A DNA stretch of 64,000 nt from Hungatella sp. UBA3048 (GCA_002367105.1 DFCS01000011.1:1-64000), one strand, 5' to 3'; counted from the stretch's first letter, positions 35,097 to 44,856 are shown. Notes: generated by a model from the sequence alone, not told the origin. Program-made: numbers and translations.

Positions 35097-35140
35097 TTCA
35101 TTATGCAACAGCAGTTATATAACTATTGTTGCATAATGAA
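35097..35140. promoter_or_regulatory. Nested palindrome, likely TetR operator
   Basis: TTCATTATGCAACA (35097-35110) and TGTTGCATAATGAA (35127-35140) are perfect 14-bp arms. The 16-bp centre contains GTTATATAAC, itself a palindrome. It lies 17 bp upstream of the TetR start, where an autorepressor would bind. Confidence 0.75.
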
Positions 35141-35149
35141 CAAACATTG

Positions 35150-35301
35150 TCAAGTGAATATTTCTTCTTGGTTTTGAGAATAGAAAGCGTTTTTATATTT
35201 CCAGAAGGTCTTTCTTTTTCGTTCGATAATAACGATTATCTCATGAGCAAGTCCAATTGCAAAAACAGTACCGGTTGTTATTAATTCCAACACAGGCATA
35301 G
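35150..35301 (-). pseudogene. C-terminal scrap of a membrane protein
   Basis: Translates as a hydrophobic helix and basic tail (LELITTGTVFAIGLAHEIIV, then IIERKRKTFWKYKNAF). It starts without a ribosome site and looks like the last 50 residues of a small integral membrane protein. It may belong to a DUF6609-like family; this is uncertain. Confidence 0.35.
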
Positions 35302-35322
35302 ATGTTCGCTCATAGACTGCAG

Positions 35323-35604
35323 TATCGGGAGTTAATCTACTATGAGGCTTACACCTTGCGGTATATGATTTCAGAATTTCTAAAAGGCAGTCAGACAGGG
35401 CTAAAAGGACGCTTCATGTGGATTGTGATGGACGACTTAATTGCTGGTGAGGGAATGCCCATAGCTGCAAAGAATGGTCAGGAGTATTTTGACGCATGGC
35501 GTGAGCACGGACAGAAAAACAATACTGCTTTGGCTTGCTATTTTGATTTACCATTTTTTATGACAATATTCCATTCACCGGGTTTGCCCCTTGGCTCTAT
35601 TTAG
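35323..35604 (+). pseudogene. Unidentified gene fragment
   Basis: About 94 codons of coding-like sequence (YYEAYTLRYMISEFLKG, then WIVMDDLIAGEGMPIAA and YFDAWREHG) without a ribosome site or proper start. It seems to be the C-terminal part of a lost gene. No family was recognised. It converges on the ABC permease gene. Confidence 0.35.
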
Positions 35605-35675
35605 TTTTTGGACGACTGAAATCCTTAAACTTGTAAACTTATACAAGTTTAAAGATACTGCTTACATGACCAGCC

Positions 35676-38060
35676 TCATTCGATTGCCTTAATACGGTCG
35701 GCCAGTGATTGTTTTCTCAGATAATGCACAGCCAATGTTGAATAGCACAGTTGAATTATCGCCAGAATTACGGTAAGCAGAGCGACCGCCATCCATGGAA
35801 AATGATAGGTTAAGGTGCCAAAGATACCGACCTGATTAAAGACAGTGCAAATAACAAATCCGGCAGGAGCACCAACTGCAACAGCAAGAGTAAGGGCAAT
35901 GCCAACATACCATAGGCATTCTAAGGAAAGCATGGATGCCAGTTGTCTGCTGCTCATTCCCACTGACTGCAAAATTCCAAGCTCCTGTTTCTTTGCCAGA
36001 AGGTTCGTCATTAGTGTATTGATCAGATTTACCAGCGCAAACAAGAACAAGAATGCCACCAATGCATATAGCCCTTTTATCATCTGGCCAGCCATATCCC
36101 TTAAGCTGTCCGCAAGATCTTTTCGGGAGGTAATATCAATCCGACCATCGGTGGTAGCGGAAAAAACTGCCTTCCTTACTTCTTCTGAATCTTTATCCGT
36201 ATATATATTCCATACAGTATTAAAATTACTGACTTGAGGATAAAGCTTGGACAGCGTTTCATTAGTAACCAAAAAGGGGGAGGCACTTACACCAGTATCA
36301 AGAGATCCCTTTGCAATTCCGAGGACAATCATCTCCACGCTTTGTCCATCATATCCCTTGCAAAAAAGCACATCGCCTATGTTTGGTTCATAATTGTTGT
36401 ACCGTGCAAGCAGATGCTCTGAATCAGCAATTATGACACCGCTTCTTTTAATCATTTCCTCATAGTCTGCTTCACCTGCCATTATAAATTCAGGAGGTAA
36501 AAACTGATCAAACTGCTCCCTCGTCAGTCCTGCAAACGAAAATCCACCCGGATTTTTCGGTAATTCTACTTCTGCATAGCTGCTGTTGTAACGTGTAATC
36601 TTTGTGACAAAATCAAACTTGAGTAAGGCTTGATACAGCGGCTCATCAAGAGGGTTTTCCTCCAATACAGTATGTTGTTCTACCAAACTGGGGTGGGAAA
36701 GACTGAGCATATAATTTCCACCATCTCCCAGATTTTTTGCTGCCATACTGTCCACATCAAAGGAAACTGCATAGGTAGCGACACACATTAGCATAACAGC
36801 AGTTAATCCCAGGGAAACGAATGTTAGGACAGATTTTTTCCGATTACGAACAAAACTCATTCCGGCCAGGGATAGAGGCGTGATACGGCGGTGTAGCTGC
36901 TTGGAAACGCTTTTTCCTTCCTGCTTTGAATAAAAAGTCATCCTCACCGCTTCAATTGCCGACACTTTTGCGGCTATTCGGATCGGCACACGGGTTGATA
37001 AAATCACCGATAGGGTCATTACAGCCGCTACACCAAATGCTGACCGTAGATTCGTTTCCCACTGCCAATACCCGGGCATCCATGCAAATACAACACCTCC
37101 AGCAATTATAATTCCAAGGGGAATAGAACGCAGGCAAAGAATCAAGGTTTCTCGCCGCACGATACGCCTTAGCTGTTTGGAGGTCGTACCAATTACCTTC
37201 AGGCGTCCGTATTCCCGCAGCTTTCCCGACACGGAAATATAAAAGAGGCTGTATACGACTACACTGCAAGCGATAACCAACAGCAGACCCACCAGATACA
37301 GCATGGTATTATCGGATGATTGAAACCCAACCATATCAAAGTAATTGGAGCTGTAGAAGATTTTATCTTCGGGGACGCCCTGTTTTAACAAAAATTCTTT
37401 AATTTGACCTTTTAAGGCGTCCATATTTTCTTCATTACTGCCTGCCATACGAAAACGAAAGTCAAAAGTGGGCATAGGAGAAGTGCGTTTAACAGCATAT
37501 GCTTTGGATGTGAAAATGGTAAAGGAGCGAGATGTATTTTCGCTCAGTAATATGCCTGTTACCGTGTAATCCTGCTTTCTGCCATCACCCATATCCAACT
37601 GAACACTTTGTCCTATGACCGCAGGCAGGTTAAGATACTGCAAGAATGGCAGTTCGACCATAATTTCTGTTTCCGTTTCCGGCAAACGGCCGTCAATTTC
37701 CGGCCGTCCTGCAAGGCCAATCTGATTTTCATCTTCATATAATACCGTCAAGGCGGTATCTTGATAGCGGGTAGTGCTAATTGATTTAGAAACACCCCAT
37801 TGTTCAACCTCGGGCTGCTTAGAAAGAACATCAATCATTTCTTGTGAAATTCCCGCACATACAGCTTGATACTGCCCCCTGATACGTTCCACTAATTCTG
37901 CATTCTGTGCCGAAAGATAAAAGCACAATGTGGATAGGAGCACCGTTGCAAATGTAATCGTAATAACAGCAAACAGATTCCGGCGCTTATCCGCTTTCAG
38001 ACTTCTGTCTGTCAGCTTCTTTACGATATTTCCTGTATCATTTTCAAATGGTAATGTCAT
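35676..38060 (-). CDS. ABC transporter permease with two FtsX/MacB-type domains
   Basis: 794 residues from ATG 38060 (AAGGGGG before it; the in-frame ATG at 38126 overlaps the ATPase gene). It has an N-terminal helix after a basic stretch (KADKRRNLFAVI), a large extracytoplasmic domain (about 60-250), three helices, then a second FtsX half with a large outer domain and four terminal helices. This topology is that of permeases exporting peptides, lipids or antimicrobial peptides. The ATPase gene ends 10 nt upstream. It shares its N-terminal motif KADK-RN-FAVI with the permease at 38933, so the two are related but far diverged. Confidence 0.9.
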   Translation of the reverse strand: MTLPFENDTGNIVKKLTDRSLKADKRRNLFAVITITFATVLLSTLCFYLSAQNAELVERIRGQYQAVCAGISQEMIDVLSKQPEVEQWGVSKSISTTRYQDTALTVLYEDENQIGLAGRPEIDGRLPETETEIMVELPFLQYLNLPAVIGQSVQLDMGDGRKQDYTVTGILLSENTSRSFTIFTSKAYAVKRTSPMPTFDFRFRMAGSNEENMDALKGQIKEFLLKQGVPEDKIFYSSNYFDMVGFQSSDNTMLYLVGLLLVIACSVVVYSLFYISVSGKLREYGRLKVIGTTSKQLRRIVRRETLILCLRSIPLGIIIAGGVVFAWMPGYWQWETNLRSAFGVAAVMTLSVILSTRVPIRIAAKVSAIEAVRMTFYSKQEGKSVSKQLHRRITPLSLAGMSFVRNRKKSVLTFVSLGLTAVMLMCVATYAVSFDVDSMAAKNLGDGGNYMLSLSHPSLVEQHTVLEENPLDEPLYQALLKFDFVTKITRYNSSYAEVELPKNPGGFSFAGLTREQFDQFLPPEFIMAGEADYEEMIKRSGVIIADSEHLLARYNNYEPNIGDVLFCKGYDGQSVEMIVLGIAKGSLDTGVSASPFLVTNETLSKLYPQVSNFNTVWNIYTDKDSEEVRKAVFSATTDGRIDITSRKDLADSLRDMAGQMIKGLYALVAFLFLFALVNLINTLMTNLLAKKQELGILQSVGMSSRQLASMLSLECLWYVGIALTLAVAVGAPAGFVICTVFNQVGIFGTLTYHFPWMAVALLTVILAIIQLCYSTLAVHYLRKQSLADRIKAIE

Positions 38061-38070
38061 AATATCCCCC

Positions 38071-38736
38071 TTAACCAACGATCTTGCCATCTTCAATTCG
38101 CACGATACGGTCGGCAAGCTGAGCAATTTCGCTATTATGGGTAATCATGACTATTGTTTGGCTGAACTCTGCGCTGGTACGCTTTAAAAGCCCCAGTACA
38201 TCAGCACTGGTCTTACTGTCGAGGTTTCCCGTAGGTTCATCGGCCAACACAATGGCTGGTTTGGTAATCAAGGCACGGGCAATCGCTACCCGCTGCTGCT
38301 GACCGCCGGAAAGATTGTTTGGCATATTTTTCAGCTTCTCCTCCAACCCCAGCATAGACACTACTTCACTCATAAAATCCCTGTCTGCTGTGTCGCCGTC
38401 CAGTTCTACAGGCAGAACAATATTCTCATATACATTGAGAATCGGCACAAGGTTATAGTTCTGAAAAATAAAGCCGATGTTTCTGCGGCGAAAGATGGTA
38501 AGCTGTTCATCATTCATCTTCGCCAGCTCCTTGTCATTTACCATAACACTGCCGGAGGTAGGCGTATCCAGCCCTCCCATCATATGAAGCAGTGTGGACT
38601 TGCCTGAGCCGGAGGTTCCAACCACGGCAATAAACTCACCCCGCTCCACTGAAAAATTCACACCGTCAAGGGCACGGGTAAGATTCGGCTCTGTGCCGTA
38701 ATATTTTTTTAAGTTTGTTGTTTGTAAAACACCCAC
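38071..38736 (-). CDS. ABC transporter ATPase, MacB/LolD type
   Basis: 221 residues, complete. Walker A is GTSGSGKST (40-48), Q-loop Gln92, signature LSGGQ (142-146), Walker B VLADEP, and H-loop His200. The start is GTG at 38736, placed by AGGCAGG; the in-frame ATG codons at 38784 and 38772 lie upstream of the ribosome site. It partners the permease at 35676. A nearly identical but internally deleted copy lies at 40937-41296. Confidence 0.92.
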   Translation of the reverse strand: MGVLQTTNLKKYYGTEPNLTRALDGVNFSVERGEFIAVVGTSGSGKSTLLHMMGGLDTPTSGSVMVNDKELAKMNDEQLTIFRRRNIGFIFQNYNLVPILNVYENIVLPVELDGDTADRDFMSEVVSMLGLEEKLKNMPNNLSGGQQQRVAIARALITKPAIVLADEPTGNLDSKTSADVLGLLKRTSAEFSQTIVMITHNSEIAQLADRIVRIEDGKIVG

Positions 38737-38850
38737 ATTTAAACACCTGCCTTTTAAGTTATATGAGTACATTCTAAAACCCAATTGTTACAGAAATCTC
38801 CCAAAAATAAGAATTCACTTGATATACTTCATTAACAGGAGCCCTGTACT
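38737..38850 (-). repeat. Leader region duplicated at 41297-41410 (copy 1)
   Basis: The 114 nt upstream of the ATPase gene match the 114 nt upstream of the truncated ATPase with few changes, up to the shared CTGTACT. It contains the promoter and ribosome site. The match stops there, marking one boundary of the duplication. Confidence 0.8.
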
Positions 38851-38932
38851 GCATTCTCTTCAAACCACCATATAGGAATGGCGGATTGTTATTTTGTAAC
38901 ATATCGCTACTCGAGTCTTCAGAGAATCCCAT

Positions 38933-40924
38933 CTACCATGTCGTCTCTTTCAAGCGTTCTATGATACTGTGTCGATTTAGCGCTTTTATAGCGAATAATG
39001 GAACAATCATTGAAATTCCAAGCATTAATATAAATGCAATCATTGCGGGAACTAACGTAATATTGATCGTAAAGAACCAAAATGAAGAACTGCTCAATAT
39101 TTTACTCAATAAGGTTTTACTAAAAATATAAGATATTACAATACCAAAGAAACCGGATATTATTGCATAATAAATGCCCTCATAAACCAGCAGTTTCCGT
39201 AGTTGTTTTTTTGTCATGCCGATACTCTCAAACAAAGTAAACTCATATTGCCGGGTAATAGCATTCGTTTTAATTATGCTTACAAAGTTAATTACTCCAA
39301 TGCATCCTATCAGGAAGCTTAATATACCGCCCGCAACGTAGACCATCTGCTTAATTCTATCGATTGATTGTCGCAGCATCTGTGTTGACCCATATTGCAT
39401 CCCGGCATCAACCTTCAGAATATAACTATTTAGGGTATTTTCTATATTACTCTGGTTTGCGTTATCGAAGTCAAACGAATAGTTCATTAAAGTCGGTTTT
39501 GTATAGACTTCTTTGAACCCGTAATCACTCATATAGAAAAACGGGCAATCACCTCCGACAGTCGTATAGCCACTGTTTACCGTCCATACTTCACGTTCTG
39601 TTCCGTTAAGAACAGCCTGTGCGACTACTGTCATCGTTTTTAGTATTTTGCCCTCTTTTCGTATTACAATTTCTTGACCAATATCGAATTGAAAAGACTC
39701 GGCATCTTCCGCTCCTTCAATAATGTAGTTGCCGGTTGATACTTTTTCTATCAGTTTGCTTTTGTCTTTTTCTCCATTAATAATCATCAGTCGGCTGAGC
39801 ACAGGTGTTGAGGCGCCATAAACATTACATAATGCATATCCATCGTTCCCCAAGACGATAGGGTACTGTCCACCGACAATAAATCCATATTTTATTCCTT
39901 CAATACTTTCATTCGTTTCCGTAATTTTTTGCCCGTAATCAATCGTCACATTCAAATCATCTAAGGTGTTTTTATATAATTTCCCACCGTTTTGTATTCC
40001 GGGTTGTTGCTCGACAAGGGAAATCACGGCTTCATCCAGACCATCGGAATGATACATAAAGCCATGGCGCACAGAAAATGCATTCTTACTTGCTATAACA
40101 TAATCCGTAGACATCATTTTTTGCAAATACTTATCAGTATCGACACTTTGACCAAGAATAGCAACCAAATTAAGCAAAACGAAACATATTGATAATGACA
40201 AAATGATGAATATACTCCGTTTTTTGCTACGCAAAAAATTAGCCCAAGCCATTTTCTCAATTCTGAAGAAGGATGCTTTCTTTGAAAAGGTTTTGGTTAT
40301 ATGCCCATTTTCCGTATACCGAAGCGAATCAATAGGTGAAACGAGGGTAGCGATTTGAGCTGGTTTTTTAACACTGACCCAAACAGTAAGTAAGCTAAAT
40401 AAAGAGGAAACAATAAATATGAATGGACTAAGCGACATCTTGGATTGAAAATCCGAGTATTCCTGGTTTAGAAATTGCATCATGAGTGGAAGCGAAGTCT
40501 TACCGATTAGGTAGCCCAGCAACAGCCCTAGAGGGATGCCGATAAAAGATAATTGAATGGCCTGCCGCAAAACAATTTTTTTTATTTGTCTTTGGGTAGT
40601 CCCTATTGTCCTCAACATGGCGTATCTTCTTATATCCTTCGAAATTGAAATATCAAATATGTTGTTTATCAGCAGATAGCCGATAAAAATAAACATCAGA
40701 AGGAAGGGCATTATTGCCAAAAACAGCGAAGCATTCATTGCAAGAGTTAATTCAATTACTTGCTTCAATGATTCAATTACTCCAACGCCAATGGATACTA
40801 CTGATGTAAATAATATAGTGGTCAGTGCAATTGCGATAACAGCAAAGGTGTTTCGCTGTTTGTCTGCTTTCAGGCTCAGTTTTGCAAGCCGTTTTATAAC
40901 TGCCTTGTTATCATTTTGAAACAT
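38933..40924 (-). CDS. ABC transporter permease, FtsX family (second unit)
   Basis: 663 residues. It has a hydrophobic N-terminus (NTFAVIAIALTTILF), helices at about 60-160, a large outer domain (about 255-510) and C-terminal helices with TRQYEFTLFESIGMTKKQLRK, the FtsX hallmark. It is shorter than the first permease because the first outer domain is missing. GGAGG precedes the ATG. Its ATPase partner upstream is broken, so it may now depend on the intact ATPase at 38071. Confidence 0.88.
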   Translation of the reverse strand: MFQNDNKAVIKRLAKLSLKADKQRNTFAVIAIALTTILFTSVVSIGVGVIESLKQVIELTLAMNASLFLAIMPFLLMFIFIGYLLINNIFDISISKDIRRYAMLRTIGTTQRQIKKIVLRQAIQLSFIGIPLGLLLGYLIGKTSLPLMMQFLNQEYSDFQSKMSLSPFIFIVSSLFSLLTVWVSVKKPAQIATLVSPIDSLRYTENGHITKTFSKKASFFRIEKMAWANFLRSKKRSIFIILSLSICFVLLNLVAILGQSVDTDKYLQKMMSTDYVIASKNAFSVRHGFMYHSDGLDEAVISLVEQQPGIQNGGKLYKNTLDDLNVTIDYGQKITETNESIEGIKYGFIVGGQYPIVLGNDGYALCNVYGASTPVLSRLMIINGEKDKSKLIEKVSTGNYIIEGAEDAESFQFDIGQEIVIRKEGKILKTMTVVAQAVLNGTEREVWTVNSGYTTVGGDCPFFYMSDYGFKEVYTKPTLMNYSFDFDNANQSNIENTLNSYILKVDAGMQYGSTQMLRQSIDRIKQMVYVAGGILSFLIGCIGVINFVSIIKTNAITRQYEFTLFESIGMTKKQLRKLLVYEGIYYAIISGFFGIVISYIFSKTLLSKILSSSSFWFFTINITLVPAMIAFILMLGISMIVPLFAIKALNRHSIIERLKETTW

Positions 40925-40936
40925 GCCTCTGCCTCC

Positions 40937-41296
40937 TTACGCCACAATCCAGCCATCTTCAATACAGATAATCTGGTCGGCAAGATGGTAGACATTTAGC
41001 ATCGGTACAAGATTGTAGTTCTGAAAGATAAAGTCGATATTTCTGCGGCAAAAGATGGTAAGCTGTTCATCCTTCATCTTCGCCAGCTCCATGTCATTTA
41101 CCATAACACTGCCAGAGGTAGGCGTATCCAGCCCCCCCATCATATGAAGCAGCGTGGTTTTGCCTGATCCGGAGGTTCCAACCACGGCAATAAACTCACC
41201 CCGCTCCACGGAAAAGTTCACACCGTCAAGGACACGGGTAAGATTCGGCTCTGTTCCGTAATATTTTTTTAAGTCTGTTGTTTGTAAAACACCCAC
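40937..41296 (-). pseudogene. ABC ATPase with in-frame internal deletion
   Basis: 119 residues, near-identical to the ATPase at 38071 through Walker A (GTSGSGKTT) and the Q-loop. It then joins NVY directly to HLADQI. Residues 104-205 of the intact copy are missing, including the LSGGQ signature, Walker B and H-loop. The frame stays open to the normal C-terminus. It can at best bind nucleotide and cannot hydrolyse ATP in the usual way. Confidence 0.85.
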
Positions 41297-41410
41297 ATTT
41301 AAACACCTGCCTTTTAAGTTATATGAGTACATTCTAAAATCCAATTGTTACAGAAATCTCCTAAAAATAAAATCCTATTGAAATACTTCATTTACAGGAG
41401 GCTCTGTACT
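41297..41410 (-). repeat. Leader region duplicated at 38737-38850 (copy 2)
   Basis: Matches copy 1 including the ribosome site, GTG start context and CTGTACT end. It shows that the truncated ATPase unit arose by duplication with its promoter. Confidence 0.8.
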
Positions 41411-41565
41411 ACTACAAGGTCAAGAATTTCGTTTTAGCGGAAGACCTTACCCTGGAAACCTTTCTCCGCCATTTTACACAAAACGCTTACATTGAACGCG
41501 GAAAAATGCTCCAAGAGCAGAAAACAGCAGCTTTGATTTTTCTCAAAACCGCTGTTCATCAGTAA
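41407..41565 (+). pseudogene. Unidentified gene tail
   Basis: About 52 codons (YYYKVKNFVLAEDLTLETFL ... HFTQNAYIERGKMLQ ... ALIFLKTAVHQ) ending at TAA 41563, with no start. The style is of small regulatory genes of Clostridia conjugative elements, but no family is assigned. A weak hairpin with T-runs (about 41590-41640) follows and could be its terminator. Confidence 0.4.
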
Positions 41566-41705
41566 TAAAACTTTTATGGCACAACTATTCCCCGCTGAGC
41601 AACGGTTTTTTCTTTTTCCGCATAAGCGGCGGGTATTTTTTCATGTTTTATTGTGCTGTCACTTCGAGCCAAATTATCTCGTAGTGATTATGGGTCTTTA
41701 GGGCA

Positions 41706-42188
41706 CTAATCAAGTAGTTTGTAAAAGTAATCTTTCTGCTTGTCAAAAATATATCCATTTGACAGCAATACATTATTAGATGGCAAGTTTTCTTTGTCCG
41801 GTTGTACGATAATTTGTTTTGCCTGCTCCTTTTCTTTTATAGTATTAGTCAATAACCTAACAATAGCTTTTCCATACCCTTTTCCTAAATATGCTTCATT
41901 ACCAATTAAGTAGTCTATGGAAAAGGTGTCATTTTTTCGAGCAACACTATACCAATCTTCCAGATCGTTAGCATCAAAGCAATCATAATATTGGCAAAAA
42001 CCAATAGGGATATTTTCATTCATGACAATAAAGTGGTGTATCCATGAATAAGTGCTATGTCGTTCATTAATTTCAGTAAGCCATTCATCTGGCTCGTGAT
42101 ACCACTTTAAAATGTACTCTTTATTAAGCCATGTTGTAAGCAACATAATATCTTCATTGTTTATTTTCCGTAAAATGATTTCTTTCAT
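41706..42188 (-). CDS. GNAT acetyltransferase, AAC(6')-like
   Basis: 160 residues from ATG 42188, placed by GGAGG; the in-frame ATG at 42221 has no site. It shows the pattern of aminoglycoside 6'-acetyltransferases: W(Y/H)-EPDEWL near residue 30, FIVMNENIPIGFCQYYD, then SIDYLIG and GKGYGKAIVRLL for acetyl-CoA binding. The VQPDKENLPS motif is also typical. It might acetylate aminoglycosides, but family members include enzymes without resistance activity. It is divergent from a TetR gene. Confidence 0.75.
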   Translation of the reverse strand: MKEIILRKINNEDIMLLTTWLNKEYILKWYHEPDEWLTEINERHSTYSWIHHFIVMNENIPIGFCQYYDCFDANDLEDWYSVARKNDTFSIDYLIGNEAYLGKGYGKAIVRLLTNTIKEKEQAKQIIVQPDKENLPSNNVLLSNGYIFDKQKDYFYKLLD

Positions 42189-42333
42189 AATCAATTCCTC
42201 CAAACATGAACATTTCTTCATATTCTTATTTTAATACATTTCTATGCTTGATGTCAACATGAATAAAACTTCATATTCATTGACGAATTAATCTTCCAAG
42301 TGATATACTATCAAAAGGGGAGGAGGATTGAAA

Positions 42334-42948
42334 TTGACTAATTTACCACCTATTCGAAAGCCGCAACAAAAGCGTTCAATAGAAAAGAAACGCAGGATAA
42401 TACAAGCAAGTTTTGAGCTTTTTTGTGAAAAAGGATACCACAATACTAATACAACAGAAATAGCAGATAAAGCTGGCGTCTCCACTGGAACAGTATACAG
42501 TTACTTTAAGGATAAGAAAGATATTTATGTGGCCTCATTTGAAAGTTTTCTAAACGTTCATCTTCAGCCATTGGTAGATGATTTAGCAAATACACCGAAA
42601 CCTATTGACATTAGACAATTTGTTGATAAATGTATTGAGATATTTAGGAACCTGTATGTCAACTCGAAGCAGATTATCAACGAATTAGGCACGATGCAAG
42701 AAACAGACCCTGAAATTATGCAACATTTTGCAAACTATGAGGATATGCTATTATCCGCTTTTGTAAAAGCACTTGATAGCCCAAATATAAATCAACAAAA
42801 TTTAGACGAAAAAATGTATCTAATTTATACTTTAGCAGATGTATTAGGGCAAGAATACGCATTTGGCTATCATAAAAGCATACGCTTCGAAATACTGAGG
42901 GAAGAAGTCACCAATATGCTAACCAGTTTACTGATAATAGATAAATAA
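42334..42948 (+). CDS. TetR-family transcriptional regulator
   Basis: About 204 residues starting at TTG 42334, seven bases after GGGGAGGAGG. The HTH is NTTEIADKAGVSTGTVYSYF. It is divergent from the AAC(6')-like gene. An imperfect inverted repeat (ATGAATA...TATTCAT, about 42260-42280) in the shared gap may be its operator. A terminator follows. Confidence 0.88.
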   Translation: MTNLPPIRKPQQKRSIEKKRRIIQASFELFCEKGYHNTNTTEIADKAGVSTGTVYSYFKDKKDIYVASFESFLNVHLQPLVDDLANTPKPIDIRQFVDKCIEIFRNLYVNSKQIINELGTMQETDPEIMQHFANYEDMLLSAFVKALDSPNINQQNLDEKMYLIYTLADVLGQEYAFGYHKSIRFEILREEVTNMLTSLLIIDK

Positions 42949-43025
42949 ACCGAATAAGAGTTTACTATTTTCAAGGTTTCTGCTATTCCGTTATCACAAA
43001 TCTAAGATAAAACCAGCAAGCAGGG

Positions 43026-43064
43026 CAAGCGTATCGCTCATTGTGAACGATACGCTTGTTTTAG
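43026..43064 (+). terminator. Terminator after the TetR gene
   Basis: CAAGCGTATCG (43026-43036) pairs with CGATACGCTTG (43048-43058), then TTTTAG. A second perfect 13-bp hairpin without T-run lies at 43086-43118 (CATAAACAGTATA arms), just before the histidine kinase stop. Confidence 0.8.
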
Positions 43065-43129
43065 ACATTTTCCTTTGCAGTAGCCCATAAACAGTATAGT
43101 TTTCTTATACTGTTTATGACAGGCAGCCC

Positions 43130-44170
43130 TTAGAGCTGCTTTTGGTTGGGGAGAAACACCGAGAAGATGGAGCCTTTGCTTATTTCGGATTTTACCTTTA
43201 TGTAGCCGCCCTGTTGGGTTATAATCTCACGGACCAGATAAAGCCCAATACCGATGCCCTCCACCTCACGGACAGTATCCTCGCGATAGAAACGCTTAAA
43301 TATGGCCGCTTGCTCACTTTCAGGAATACCTTTCCCTGTATCTATTACATCAAGCTTTACATACATTTCCCATTCCTGCACGACTATACGAATGTTCCCG
43401 TTCATAGGTGTATATTTTACGGCATTGTCTAACAGATTAAAGAGCGCTTCTGCCGTCCAACGGGAGTCATGGGCGATACAAAGCTCTTCCGGACAATCCA
43501 CGGCAAGCCCGATTTCCTTCTTCTCCAGTGCCGTCAGCACACCATTTACAGCCGCTGCAATCGTTTCATAAATTGGAGAAAACTTTTTCTCCAACACAAT
43601 TAAGCCGGTTTCCAGTCGGGAGGTTTTTACTAACGCCTGAATCATAAAATCCAATTTATCCAATTGACTCCCTGCTGCTATCAGGAACTCCTTTTGCCTT
43701 TCCTCCGGCATGGAATGTCCCAGCAAGGTTTCGTTAATCATTTTTAGATTTGCTATGGGTGTTTTGGTTTGGTGGGAAATATCCGAAACAAGGGCTTGAA
43801 GCTCTGTTTTTTCTATCTCCAGCTTTTTTCGATTTTCCTTCATAGTGTGATAAAGCCGCTCCAAACGATGACTGATACGAGCCAGCAGACTTTCCTCTTC
43901 CAAGTTGATCTCGGGCTTTTCATTGCCATTCATCATTCCATCTAATGTGCGGCACAAATCAGAAGTAAATTCCGATAGCTTTCGCTGCAGCAAGCGTAAA
44001 AAGACAGCGCCCCACAGTAACAGAGCGATGGTTAGTGCAAATCCGCCATAAATAATAATAGAATTGCCGGTCATGGCATACATTGCGATAATCAGCGTCA
44101 ATGCTGTTATAACAGCGCCAATCAAAACTATAAGAACAATCTTGCGAACGGAAAAACCACTTGTTTTCAT
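43130..44170 (-). CDS. Sensor histidine kinase
   Basis: 346 residues. Two N-terminal membrane helices (about 10-32 and 37-60) have almost no outer loop, as in intramembrane-sensing kinases. Seen are the H-box SDISHQTKTP (His133), N-box LLDNAVKY, G1 DTGKGIP and G2 GIGIGLYLV. The gene overlaps the response regulator by ATGA. Such kinases commonly work with peptide-sensing ABC exporters. The ABC units at 35676-41296 lie nearby on the same strand and may be its partner, though a GNAT and an opposite TetR gene intervene. Confidence 0.92.
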   Translation of the reverse strand: MKTSGFSVRKIVLIVLIGAVITALTLIIAMYAMTGNSIIIYGGFALTIALLLWGAVFLRLLQRKLSEFTSDLCRTLDGMMNGNEKPEINLEEESLLARISHRLERLYHTMKENRKKLEIEKTELQALVSDISHQTKTPIANLKMINETLLGHSMPEERQKEFLIAAGSQLDKLDFMIQALVKTSRLETGLIVLEKKFSPIYETIAAAVNGVLTALEKKEIGLAVDCPEELCIAHDSRWTAEALFNLLDNAVKYTPMNGNIRIVVQEWEMYVKLDVIDTGKGIPESEQAAIFKRFYREDTVREVEGIGIGLYLVREIITQQGGYIKVKSEISKGSIFSVFLPNQKQL

Positions 44171-44856
44171 GGATGGTCACCGCCAATCCACTGATATCCC
44201 ATGCCATAAGTAGTCTTTATATATTTACGATGATCAGATTCGATTTTCTTGCGGATACGACTAATTGTCGTAGTTAATGTATGCTCGTCTACAAAATCAC
44301 CGTCGATGTCCCATAGCTTCTCCAATAATTGACGCTTCGTCAGTATAATTCGGGGATTTTTAACGAATAGAAATAGGGTACGATATTCCTTGGGAGTAAA
44401 GTCCACCGAATTACCATTCAAGACAGCCGATTGTTCTGAAAAGTCTATTCTTAAAAAACCATCATCATACAGCTCATGCCTTGGAAGTCTTGTATCCAGG
44501 TTTTCAAAAACAGCGGCTATTTTCCTTGTAAGCACCGCAATCGAAAAGGGCTTTGTAATATAATCTGCGCCACCGGCCTCATAGCCCTCTATCATATCGC
44601 TTTCCTGATCATTAGCAGTTAAAAATATAGGATAAGAATCCATGCCACGCTCTTTTATTTCTCTGCATAAATCAAGACCATTTCCATCTGGAAGGTTTAT
44701 GTCAAGCAATATTAAATCTAAATGATTCTCTCGCAGATGGCAACGGGCGGAAGCACAGTTATTTGCTGAAATAACCTCATAGCCACATAAAACCAGATTA
44801 TAAGCCAATGTCTTATTCAAAAGAGTATCGTCCTCGACAATTAATATTTTTTTCAT
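44167..44856 (-). CDS. OmpR-family response regulator
   Basis: About 229 residues from ATG 44856 (GGAGGTG before it). The receiver domain has phosphoacceptor Asp52 in LLDINLPDG and the KPF lysine. The C-terminal winged helix (VDFTPKEYRTLFLF, HTLTTTISRIRKKI) is of the OmpR/PhoB class. It is translationally coupled to the kinase gene. Targets are probably the ABC exporters nearby. Confidence 0.93.
   Translation of the reverse strand: MKKILIVEDDTLLNKTLAYNLVLCGYEVISANNCASARCHLRENHLDLILLDINLPDGNGLDLCREIKERGMDSYPIFLTANDQESDMIEGYEAGGADYITKPFSIAVLTRKIAAVFENLDTRLPRHELYDDGFLRIDFSEQSAVLNGNSVDFTPKEYRTLFLFVKNPRIILTKRQLLEKLWDIDGDFVDEHTLTTTISRIRKKIESDHRKYIKTTYGMGYQWIGGDHP

Noticed and set aside
36952..37269. 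A 105-codon frame with many cysteines inside the ABC permease
   Set aside because: Lies in the wrong frame of a continuous FtsX-type gene.
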